Source of the DNA: Membranipora membranacea
Taxonomy: Eukaryota > Bryozoa > Gymnolaemata > Cheilostomatida > Membraniporidae
DNA length: 64,000 bases
Direction: 5' to 3'
Assembly (NCBI GenBank): GCA_914767715.1
Contig: OU612066.1
Location: forward strand, 38,288,283 to 38,352,282
Shown here: positions 45,301-64,000 of the stretch, in pieces
Layout of the letters: each line of letters opens with the position of its first letter
Numbering within the stretch: the first letter of the stretch is position 1
Translations under genes and position numbers: made by a program
Notes under the pieces: generated by a model
Database searches by the model: none
What the model was told of the DNA's origin: nothing
What the model saw: only the letters and a program-made list of their open reading frames with translations

Positions 45301-47847
45301 AAAAGCTGTAGGCCTACTTATTACTAATACTTAATCTGTCCACACTCTTGTATACTACTGGTGCCCATTATCCACATAACAAACCAATAACCCTAATAGC
45401 AAGCAATTTATTTAATTGGTGTCTACATGAAGTAATAAAAGCACAGAATGATGATGAGGTCAGTGAGGCTGGAATACCCATCTGGAAAACTAGTGACAGC
45501 ATAGCGCTGCCGCATTCTCAGCATAGCGCCGCCGCATTCTCAGCATGTTTATATCAATACATTTTAGATAGGAGGCTTTACCAGTCCTTATTACACCACT
45601 GGGCAAATTTTCCGCCCAGGAGTAATCCTCGGTATTACTTTCGCAGATTGGTAAAATATAAGTTCTGACATCTAGTATGGAGGACATAGAGCTTAGCTGA
45701 GTGCTGATCGATAATAATGTTCTGTGTGGGTAATCCTGGGGAAACTGTCCTACTCTGATCAAACAAAATCGAGCCAAGCTAGTAATAATCCCAACTACAC
45801 CTATAAATGTAGTATACACCAGCGATACCAGCTTCATGATAAATGTAGAAAGTGATGGAGGATATCAGCTGTTTTTTTATTGTCATTTTTGCCAGTCATG
45901 AATATTGCAGGATCAGAACAGCTGAGAGAATGTGAAAGGCACCTAGTAGTAGTAGTACCTAATAACAATACTGACCCAGTTTTGGGTTTTTCTTGATGCA
46001 ATCTCTACAAAATCTTTTAGAGGATATTCTTACCTTGCGCTTAAGAACTTTGAGTTTAGCGACCATATTACTGAGTAGTTCAGACACTTGATCAGATGAT
46101 ATGTCTCCTTCCATAGCTCCCTGTATAGAGCTTACAGCTGAGTTGACATGTAGAACTTCTCTATCGATACTTTTCTGTGCGTTACGAAATTTTCTGTTGA
46201 GAGTCTCATAAGGGACCTGGTAAATAAATTACTGTATGTCATCTACTGTGTTATCAGATTAACTTACTTAAGCTCTGTGTAAGTAGGGAGCGACCGACAT
46301 TATTGTGATTTGTACACAAATAACAATATGGTTCGAATTGAAGATAGGCACTTACTCTTATTGTTATAGATCAGCAGCCAATCCATAATTTACTCTTATT
46401 GTTATAGATCAGCAGCCAATCCGTAATTTACTCTCAAATTTTATTAACTCCCATACTCGTACCCATACTCGTATAACCAGCAGGGAACTTGTCAGTTTGC
46501 CGGATACAAAGAGATTTTATTGACCAAGCTCAATGGAGATTTAAAACCGGAATTCTAACATGACAAAACAAACAATCATAAGATGTCTGAACTATGGGAT
46601 GAAGTTGTTGATGTTGTAACAATGCAACCAACCATCACCAGCGAGAAACACATCGTTTTGAGTCGTTCTGGAAGGATGTATATGAGATCATTGTTGTGGA
46701 CCTACTTAAGCGGTGTGAGTAGATGTCTGGCTAACGTTTCATACGAGATAGACAGGTTTAATTGCAGAACTATATACTACAATATACTGTAGAACCAATC
46801 TAGGTAGCAGCCCTACAGGGGATGGCTCATGAAAAGGTTGACCCATTTTTCATCATAATAGTCCTCAACCGTTTGAGAAGATGTCAACGTAAAGCAATTT
46901 CTTCATAGAAGCCTATTCAGGCATAGGAGTGCCATGGGGAATTAAAGTTCATTGGTCGCGAACATATGGAGGTCTACAGGTTTTCTTTTCACTTTTTGGG
47001 GTAGAATTTGTTCACCTTTATTACAATAGAAAATGTCAATAAACACACCCAGCTCCTTAACTGGCCCAGGTATGAGGGAGGAGAGGTAAGACTGACCGAG
47101 GTGACTTGAACAACTGTAACATCAAGGGATGTGATCAGGCACCACTGGGACTTGTAAGCCTGTATATTGCAAAGGCCCAGTAATATGGACATGGGCAAAA
47201 CACAGCCTTGAAAGTCCTAGGGAGTAGGGACCCATGGCATCCTGCTTGTTTCTGCCCATGACTGACTTTTGTGCACTGTCTATACCAGCGTCAATCAAGT
47301 AGTAAAACTAGTGCAATCAAATCAGGGTGAATATAATTCCCCTGGTGCAATCATCATCATGTGGTGGATTTTGTGGATGGATTTAATTTTATTTATTTAC
47401 AAATACATAACATAGGCCAACTGCAACTTATACTACTATATAATAGATATCAAGAGGAGATTGCTTTCTACCACTCCATGGCCAATGAGTAATACTTGTA
47501 ATAGCAGTAACTACAACTGGCCCATGGCAATACATAATAATGTTACATATAAAACATCAAAGTAAATATAATATATCACTTTTTGGGTTATATATGTATA
47601 TATACTAATATATAATGATAATAAAAATAATAATATAAATAAAAAAAATTATCAAGAGTCAAATCAAGAACTGCTGTATATCCTCTCTTATGCAATGCAA
47701 TTTCATCATCATCCTAATGAAATAACAGATCTATTATTTAGGCGCATTCACCAAAAGTAGAAACCCTTATAGTATCTATACACTGTGATAAATTGCTCAA
47801 AACATCACCTTGAGTGTAGGATGCTCCAGGATTTTGATCTCTGCCAT
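42334..47847 (-). CDS. MAEA: MAEA, GID/CTLH E3 ubiquitin ligase subunit (Gid9 homologue), 8 exons, 386 aa
   Basis: One of the two RING-type subunits of the CTLH (yeast GID) ubiquitin ligase; it works paired with RMND5. Exons in transcript order: 47847-47809, 46216-46034, 45233-45030, 44532-44408, 43857-43674, 43271-43138, 42897-42708, 42435-42334. Joined length 1161 nt, in phase, ending in TAG. It aligns end to end with the vertebrate protein (396 aa): start [16 protein letters not shown]; LisH about 105-140 ([19 protein letters not shown]); CTLH with [17 protein letters not shown] region ([34 protein letters not shown]); degenerate Gid-RING with [28 protein letters not shown] and CPRT; end AEKVFIM. 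A GTGAGC at 43199-43194 looks like a donor, but the frame runs through it (HQVSGNSVF), as in homologues. Confidence 0.95.
44244..44306 (+). repeat. 16-bp tandem repeat, nearly 4 copies
   Basis: GACTGTTGCTGACCCT and close variants repeat every 16 bp in the MAEA intron between exons 44408 and 43857. Confidence 0.85.
44632..44660. repeat. 29-bp hairpin
   Basis: TGGAATGTGAG at 44632-44642 pairs exactly with 44650-44660 around the loop CACTAGT. It lies in the MAEA intron between exons 45030 and 44532. Confidence 0.7.
45497..45540 (+). repeat. 22-bp direct duplication
   Basis: CAGCATAGCGCTGCCGCATT is repeated with one change immediately downstream, inside the MAEA intron between exons 46034 and 45233. 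Confidence 0.8.
46352..46437 (+). repeat. 38-bp tandem duplication in MAEA intron 1
   Basis: TTACTCTTATTGTTATAGAT and what follows recurs 38 bp later with one difference (CCATAATT against CCGTAATT). The start of a third copy follows at 46428. Confidence 0.85.
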
Positions 47848-48583
47848 CTTGACCTATTGAACTTGTATATAGTCTAGTTAAGGAGATCTGAAGATATTCG
47901 GAAATTACATATTCTTTTCTATTGTGTGAAGAGGTTTTCAGATGTATTTCCAAAACCTGTGATAAATAATTATGTTAGAAATGATCAAGTCATTATTTAA
48001 TTGATTTCGATATAATTTTGAAATTTTTATTGTTTAAGAACCAAATTAATTATAATATTACTGTAAAGAAAAACTACTAATAACACAGAATTATAATTTA
48101 TAATAACTAATAACAACAAATCTCATACATGTGAGATACAAACGAGATTCACCTTCTCAAGGTAATTTATGGAAAAGAAGAAGTGTGTGGATGTACTTTT
48201 CCAATTTTGACCAAAGTGAAGTTCTTCTCCAAAATACAATAGACTCACTATCCTGCAGTAGATGCTGAAGTGACATTTTGTGGCAATAGTCTTGCTGTTT
48301 TGTTATGAACTAGTGTCAAATTATATGGTTTTTCATGAGGTACAAGGATTGGCTTGACTCTTGTTGTTCTCAGTTCTGCTGTTGGTAACCACCTCCACCA
48401 AAGCAGAAGAAAATGTGCTGACTGACTCAGCAGAGATAGTAGTGAATAACTTTCCTGCATCAGATAAAGCTGTCGTAGGATCATTAAATAGCCTCTCAGG
48501 TGAGTGAGTGTTTATTTCCAGTGGATTTATTAGCCAAAACCACACATGAACAGGTCAGAGACTGAAAGCAGAAACTGAGACTG

Positions 48584-48830
48584 GGGGGATCTTTCAATTA
48601 GAAACAGCCAAAATCACAATTTGATCGCTCACTCCCTGAGTGAGTGATACCTGCTAGGCTCTCGCTTTCAGATCGCTCACTCACTTAATGGAACTACATA
48701 CATTCTGAGTGAACGATTTGAGAGCGATTTTGTCTAATTGAAAGACCAAGTGAGTGATAATTTTGGAGCGATGTGATAGTAGTGATATCTTGCTTTAGCA
48801 AAGGATCAGTCTTTATAATTGAAAGACCCC
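48584..48830. mobile_element. MITE with GGGG-TCTTTCAATTA terminal repeats
   Basis: The left end GGGATCTTTCAATTA and the right end TAATTGAAAGACCCC are inverted copies, and ACTG stands directly outside both. The interior has nested inverted blocks (TCGCTCACTC, GAGTGAACGATTTGAGAGCG, TCTAATTGAAAGACC). A related sequence lies at 54200-54305, so this is a repeat family. Confidence 0.65.
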
Positions 48831-49198
48831 ACTGAATGAATAAGAATAAATAATAAGGAATAATAGTTGTCCACTACTGGAGATGATCTACTACTATCAT
48901 TCATTAAAATTTAAGATGACAGATGAACAACTGGGACTTGAGGAACTAAGCCTGGTCAAAAGAGAGGTGGATATATATTTTTTCTCATGATATAATATAA
49001 GCTCTCTATCTCATTGCTCGCTGAGTGAACAAACTCAAAACTGCCTAGACAGACACCTAAACTAAAGTAAACAGTCCTAACTAGCTGTACATCAGTGTCA
49101 CTAGATAATGTAAAGGAGTAATAAGTAGTGTAGTAACAAATGAATTCCGCAATCATCAAACACTTTTCATTGAAACAGGAGATATAATAGGCTCCTCT

Positions 49199-49224
49199 TG
49201 CAGATCTAATATATTAGATCTGCA
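49199..49224. repeat. 26-bp perfect palindrome
   Basis: TGCAGATCTAATA followed by its exact inverse with no spacer, in the MAEA-CtBP intergenic region. It could be a symmetric protein-binding site or a small hairpin; nothing here tells which. Confidence 0.8.
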
Positions 49225-50717
49225 GCAGTATATCTTCTTAGGTTTAGGGCAGTATTCAGTTTCCACATGACGACTGATGTATTAAGATGTCTATCTGTCT
49301 CAGTTGCAAACTCACACCTTATTTGACCAATGTCTCAGTCGTGGTATGTCTTGTTTAATGGTCATGCTAGTGTATACAATGATGGACAAGAATACAATAC
49401 GCACTCATGCTAGCAGTTGTCATTGTAAATAAAGTATTATTTACTACAGCGGAAGCCGCGGTTATATATACTCGCCATGTTTTAGGGAGTTTATTTAAGC
49501 TCTTACCTCACAAATCACAAACCTTGACTTAAGAATGCCGAGAACATTGACCCAAAAGAACTATAGTAAAAGGCTAAACTTTTCATGTCTAGCTTAGTGA
49601 TCTGGAACATGAATGATACAAAGTGTTTAGTAGTAAAACCAATCATTACTAGATGCTCATTCATCACAACTCCATAGTAAGACTCCTTGTGGTGTTGCCC
49701 ACACAAAACAGTAACCTACTCTATGGCAGTTAATGCTGTGTGAGTTCTGCTAGTTGTTATGTTATGTTGCTGTCTTTTAAACACAGTGGCTAAGAAAGGT
49801 CTGTCTGAGAAAAGGTTATAAAGCTTGTTTTTATGAAGTCATACCTCAAAATTGTATCTCGGGAGTAAATTTGACTGATAGCTTTAACTAACCCATGCAT
49901 CATTTCTGGATCGCATACAATCTTAAGGAAGTCAAAAATTCACTAATGCACATCTCTGAACTGTTTACAACCCATCAATGCTGTTCTTCGTCATCGATTA
50001 TTTCTTTTGGAAACTTGATGCTGCCTTTTTTGTTGAACTGCAACGCTTGTCAAGTTATGATGATCAGAGATGATTGTTGCCCTCATGCAGTGCTTTGAGT
50101 GGCACATGAGAGGAGAATTGGAATGTGTGGTTTCACAGTATTGGTGCTAGCACACTTATATTTCAGTGTTATAAATAACACCTCTGTCTACAGGTGGTCG
50201 TTATCCTAACCTCCTAAATCTCACACCTAAACATTGACAAATATGCTCTGCCCTGTCTCTCGAGTACAGTAAAGTGCTCGTGTTTACTGCTGATATATCG
50301 GTCAGCAGTACCACTAATTCTGCTGAATAAGGTATTCTCATAACCCTCATCACTGCTGTACAAATTTGTCAATGGATTTGTAATACATCGAGAGCTTGAA
50401 GCTATCATAAGTTTGTAATCAATGAATAGTACTATGTGTGGACAAAATGGCTGTGTATTGTGCAACTTGTTTATCACAATGACTCCTATTTTTCATACTT
50501 GACTGAGTAAATAGTCAAAAATACCTAGCTTTGAGAGGTCATAAATAATACATATACCCCCAGCGATGTCCCGGCTTATTGAATTGGCAAACATTCCAAT
50601 CACAGTTGACTGCACCCGATGATAGCATGACTGTAATCAGTAACTCACTACCAGGAAATTCTATATTCTCACCATCCTAGCCAGTATATTTATTGCACAC
50701 TCATCACGCTCGCTCGA

Positions 50718-50754
50718 TAGCCATCACTCATAGCCATCACTCATAGCCATCACA
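50718..50754 (+). repeat. 13-bp tandem repeat, about 3 copies
   Basis: TAGCCATCACTCA repeated head to tail about 370 bp upstream of the CtBP start codon. Confidence 0.8.
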
Positions 50755-51127
50755 CAGTCTGTTTGCGAATTGACTAGTTAAAGTTAACTTGTTAGGGCTA
50801 CCAGTAGAATTATTGTGCCAATCTGGCTATAGAAATAAATGACTTACATGGTTATAATAAAAAATACTATCAGGTATGAACAGTTTTCTGTATGCTGTAC
50901 GCAACCGAGATTAACCAACTCCCCCATCTTCACAAGAAAAGAGCAGTTTTTTTTTTGGCTCCTTTTTCATGTGATCATTATTGAGGCTTTCTCTTATTGC
51001 AGGTTCTGATTGCTACGTGACTCTTAACATTCTGCATCGTATTGGATTCACCAAACTTGAGTTCTAACACTTTGGAGCTGAGATTTATATCATTCAACTT
51101 CCTCCGGATATAATATCAGACTAAAAC

Positions 51128-60150
<9,023 letters not shown>

Positions 60151-62413
60151 ACTACAGCACTCCAAAACTCAGACTCAGAGCAAACTTTATGTACAGATTC
60201 AGTTTCCCCAGACCTGCTTGGACAGACAGGGTGGTGGTGGTGGTGGTAGCTGGCTTCAGCATGCCCAAGTCTGACAAGCTAGTGTGTGGCGAGCCATGGC
60301 TACACCATAGAGGGTAGAGGGGGTCAGTCTCTGAAAGGGGAGGCAGTCTCTGAATGGGCTTCAGCTTAGAGATGCCTCGATGCATAGAGCAGCGTCCCAA
60401 CTGCTGCTAATCGTCAGAATTACTTTCATGTACATTTCTCTCTCCCTCACATCTGGATATCCTCTAACACAAGGATTTATTATTTCTTGTGTTTATTTAC
60501 AACATTTGCCACAATACCTTTGATTGCCAAATGGGAGTCATTCTTTCATTTTCTACACAGATACATATAGAAGGTGATATGATTGATTATTTGGGACAGG
60601 CAAGCGTATGCAGCCTGTGACGTAGGGTGCAATCACAAGCTCCGGCTCCCTTTGGTTTCGCTTTTCCTCAACAGCAGTCTTGTTGCAACCAAAGATTGCA
60701 GTTAAGCTGATATATTCACCATATTTCTTATAATACTGTCTCAATATGTTACTCCGAATTGTAAAAAAAAACATGTCATATATAACTTTTTTTATACCTG
60801 TTTATCCGGCTGTATATTTGAACAACATCAAATTCTAAGTTTTGTATATGTACACTGTGTCAGCACTAAGCAGTAAGCATTCTGTTTATCTACTTCTTCC
60901 ATTTCCCATGATTGCCTGCTGGTTAGCCGCAAGCTCACCTCAGGCTATTTATCCCACCCAGCTGCAAGAGATTTTCTGTATCTTTTGTAGACCATCTTCT
61001 GTAAAATAGAGCATTTTTTACAATTATTATATCCTGTTAGTTACTGTTACTCCTCCGTACAAGTAATATCTACTAAACATGTAGATCAGTTACATTAAGT
61101 GGTAATTTGTCTTCTTTTTTTTCTGTGTAAAGTAATTGGTCTGTGTTGTATAATAATAATAATATTACTCTTTATAACAATAACAACTACAATGATGATA
61201 AATTGAATCCACCGATGGGGGTGCTGGCCTGCCTAGAGCCCCTCCCAAACACTGAGCTGCAAGATTCGAAACCAATTAAATCTAAATTTTTGTTGGAAAG
61301 GGGATAATTCACAGCAAAAGATAGCTTCACCATTACTTTGCTGCTTGTGTTCTTTGAAATTTCATCACGGAAAAAATCAGATGTGTCAATGTCATGTGGT
61401 CGCATCATATGGTAGCTCTCAATTGGCCCTGTAAGCTATCACATGTTGTGTAGTCTGTTACACAACATAAATTGGTTGAGATCTATATGCTAACTTGTAA
61501 ACAGTGATTTATACACTGTACCTCTATTGGTATTAAAGTAAGCATATCACTGCAACCATGAGACGGTATAAGTACAACTTTAGGGCTTTCTTGTACCTGA
61601 ACTGTCCGAGGTAATGTGATTAGGTGACCATACTGAGTTACATTGCTTTTAGTCTTGAGGATAATACGTGGTTTTATAAACATATAAATAGAGTATTAAT
61701 ATGGTTGTGGTTGGTCCATGAATTAGTCTCAACTAAGTTCGAAACTTCAAAGGGTTATATTGCCTATTACTGGAAGCCATCAGGGATGCTGACAAGACAG
61801 TTGTATAATTCAGGCTCAGCAGTCCTTCACGCACCAACTACCCTGTCACAAACTTGCTTCTATATTTGGTCCAGACTAAAATATAAAGTGTTCACTCTAC
61901 AGAACTCACTATAATAGTATTACTATGTATGATTGTTATACATAAAAATATCCCACAAAATACTTATCAAAACCAATATTGATATGCCTTATAAAAGAAG
62001 AAGTTGGTCAATGTAACAAAAAGCATTATTTTATATAAAAAGCTGTGGATATTTAGATGAAGCAATAATATAAATTATAAAAATGTCATCCACTGAACTC
62101 AAAATAGTACAATTCAATGATTTCATCCGACAGATGTGTGTTTGGAGTCGTGAGTCCCCAGATCAGAATGGTGAAAAAATATACTGGCAAGTATGAGACC
62201 ACAATCCCTGGTAGACAGCTGTTAACACTGAGCAGTATTATAAGACTAACTAAGACTTGTTTATGACAATTAAACTACTATCTCCACAATCCTAGGTTTT
62301 AAATCACAAGTTGTCATTCCTCTTTACGAGCTCCCACAACTCCTGATGTTAAGTGTAAAAGTCTTCCATGTTGAATCAAGGAGTTTTAGTTTTAACTTCT
62401 TGGTTGAATGATC
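60151..62413. other. Convergent region between CtBP and a small GTPase gene
   Basis: It should hold both 3' UTRs. There is a GGT trinucleotide run near 60230 and otherwise AT-rich sequence. I see no further gene. Confidence 0.5.
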
Positions 62414-62629
62414 TCACATACAAGCACAAGGATTCTTCTTCCTGCGCTGCCTCAGCAACTGTTTGAGTCCTGTCTCCACTATAAAGTCTAGCAGACTCTG
62501 TATCCCATCTCCAGAATGAGCTGAACACAGGAAGGCTTTCTTACCGGCAGCGCGTAGAACCTCGGCAGCTTTATTAGCCTCTTTAGCTTCGACAAATCTC
62601 TCACCATCTCTTCGAATCTCATACAGCTT
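62414..62629 (-). CDS. Last exon of a Rho/Ras-type small GTPase (partial)
   Basis: 72 codons including the stop follow a good acceptor (TTATTTTCAG before 62629). The frame begins KLYEIRRDGERF, passes a position typical of Rho proteins for the guanine-binding S-A motif (LCSAHSGDGIQSLLDFIVETGL), then a polybasic stretch (RQRRKKN) and ends in CACM, a CAAX-type prenylation box. This is the layout of the end of a Rho-family GTPase that is lipid-anchored at membranes. The sequence is divergent (CSAHSGDG where Rho proteins have CSA-K/L-T), and the upstream exons are not visible up to 64000, so the subfamily is open. Confidence 0.65.
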   Translation of the reverse strand, partial: KLYEIRRDGERFVEAKEANKAAEVLRAAGKKAFLCSAHSGDGIQSLLDFIVETGLKQLLRQRRKKNPCACM

Positions 62630-64000
62630 CTGAAAATAATTCACAACAATATTGTCTAACTTTGTTGATTAATTGTTAATCTACACAATACTTTGCTGCC
62701 AACCTGTTATGGTTATGCTGAGGAAAGACTTATTGGTGGGTCAAACAAGATGAACACCCTCAGTTGTATTCAGGATTAGCGAGCTATAAGAACTCCCAGC
62801 ATCTCTGGAATATGATGTTAATCATCTGCGGTTGTATTATCTTGACTTGCCTTCTACTGGGCAGCATTACCATCATATGAATCTAATAGTGGTTTAGATA
62901 TTGCTGTGAGCTCTAGCATACATATTGAGCATTATGATAGCAGTGATCAAGGTGTGATAGTCATCAGTCGTCAATAGAAATTGGTGCAACCAAAGGATAG
63001 CATGATACGAGCCAAAATAAACAACAGATATACAACGACGACAGCAGGAGCATTGAGGTGACAAGGAGGAAACATAATCATTCAGAACATGAACCTAGCT
63101 GCATTACTATAAGGTAAATGTGTAAGGTCATGGGATACTATGGATACCAATTATTATGCCAGTCAATTTTTTTATTTTTGGAGGTTGATCAAAAAACTGA
63201 TACACAAACAGTGTAGGGATATCCTATTGCTACAAATAAGTTGATAACATCTCATCATTATTAGTATTACTATTTCGTCTGTGATATTCAGTATGATTTT
63301 CCCTTGTTACCCGCCTCACTGGGTTACCCGCCTCACTGGGTTACCCGCCTCACTGGGTTACCCGCCTCACTAGATGGGTCAATGTTAGTTATAGTGCTCA
63401 GACTATTCCTGGTTGCTGGTAGTATCCCTCCATTATCAATTACAGCCCACAGTTTGTTGGACTGTGGCTGACACTACCACTAATAGTAAGAGGGGCTGGG
63501 TTTGATCATGTAAACTAGGTCATTGTCATCATACCCTTGTACAATAATGTAATAAAACACTGTAAGGAAGGCCAGGCTATATTATTATTATTAATAATTT
63601 TATGATGATGCCTAATTTATGATACATTGAATTGTCAGGTTAAGCTAAGTGCATAATCAGAGCAGCAGAGTTTAGCCTAGTGTAGCAATTTACAATACTG
63701 TGGACTAAGTTTGATCCAGTTTGCCTGCATTTTGAATTGATCTCATTCTACAGACAAGAGGCAAGCACTAGGATTTATCAGTAGAGAGAGAGCAATTCCT
63801 ATTGCAGGAGAACGGGAACCAGGGGCTTTGCGACATCTCCCAAACTCTCTGATGGAACAAAAGGATTCTACCACAGGAAGGAATGACACACAACTGACAG
63901 GTCTGAGAATAACAGATACATGACTGATGTGTGATAATATGTATTATAGTCAAGTTCACTCGAGGAAAAAGTTTGACTTTAGCTCAGACTAAAGACAAGC
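62630..64000. other. Upstream of the GTPase exon, to the window end
   Basis: Probably intron of the small GTPase gene. It contains a 17-bp minisatellite at 63306. A plus-strand segment at 63753-63921 opens after a good acceptor (CTCATTCTACAG) and reads through about 55 codons, but I recognise nothing in it. Confidence 0.45.
63306..63372 (+). repeat. 17-bp minisatellite, nearly 4 copies
   Basis: GTTACCCGCCTCACTGG repeats head to tail; the last copy breaks off at CACTAGATGG. Confidence 0.88.

Larger units (their letters stand above)
47848..51127. other. Divergent intergenic region between MAEA and CtBP
   Basis: 3.3 kb separating the two start codons; promoters for both genes are expected here. 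It contains the MITE at 48584-48830, a 26-bp perfect palindrome at 49199 and a 13-bp triple repeat at 50718. I cannot name a core promoter element with confidence. Confidence 0.6.

Overview
The window is nuclear DNA of an invertebrate animal. It is AT-rich, the genes are split into many short exons by GT-AG introns of roughly 0.2-3 kb, and the gene set includes CtBP, a group I PAK kinase and a Rho-type GTPase tail. Divergence from vertebrate proteins together with nearly intact domain order suggests an early-branching animal such as a sponge. That placement is inference; no sequence here settles it. There are no bacterial-type operons, rRNAs or CRISPR arrays.

Five genes could be rebuilt exon by exon, and four of the five joined frames close exactly. 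They are: (1) a PAK-type kinase on the minus strand, 431-10362, 11 coding exons, 517 aa; (2) RRP9/U3-55K, a WD40 protein of the U3 snoRNP, on the plus strand, 16847-23998, about 13 exons, where one base appears to be missing; (3) a single-domain hexokinase on the minus strand, 26917-40766, 11 exons, 462 aa; (4) MAEA, a GID/CTLH E3 ligase subunit, on the minus strand, 42334-47847, 8 exons, 386 aa; (5) the transcriptional corepressor CtBP on the plus strand, 51128-60150, 8 exons, 414 aa. The last exon of a sixth gene, a Rho/Ras-like GTPase ending in a CAAX box, lies at 62414-62629 on the minus strand and its other exons are not visible. RRP9 and hexokinase are convergent, hexokinase and MAEA are in tandem, MAEA and CtBP are divergent (3.3 kb apart), and CtBP and the GTPase are convergent. 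The genes serve unrelated jobs (signalling, ribosome biogenesis, glycolysis, protein turnover, transcription), so this looks like ordinary animal gene neighbours rather than a cluster.

The introns and intergenic DNA are rich in small mobile elements, mostly foldback (hairpin) elements. The clearest are a perfect 117-bp palindrome with 55-bp arms in a hexokinase intron, flanked by an exact 9-bp direct repeat, and a 936-bp foldback element in a CtBP intron, also with an exact 9-bp duplication. The latter has one arm split by a second 364-bp element that made its own 9-bp duplication. Other foldbacks lie at 15455-15990, 17300-18500, 25693-25727, 51885-51964 and 59656-59713. There is also a TTAA-flanked MITE in RRP9, a tRNA-Ser-like SINE split by the tail of a LINE, a decayed LINE reverse transcriptase, and several minisatellites, the largest being thirty 24-bp units in a PAK intron.
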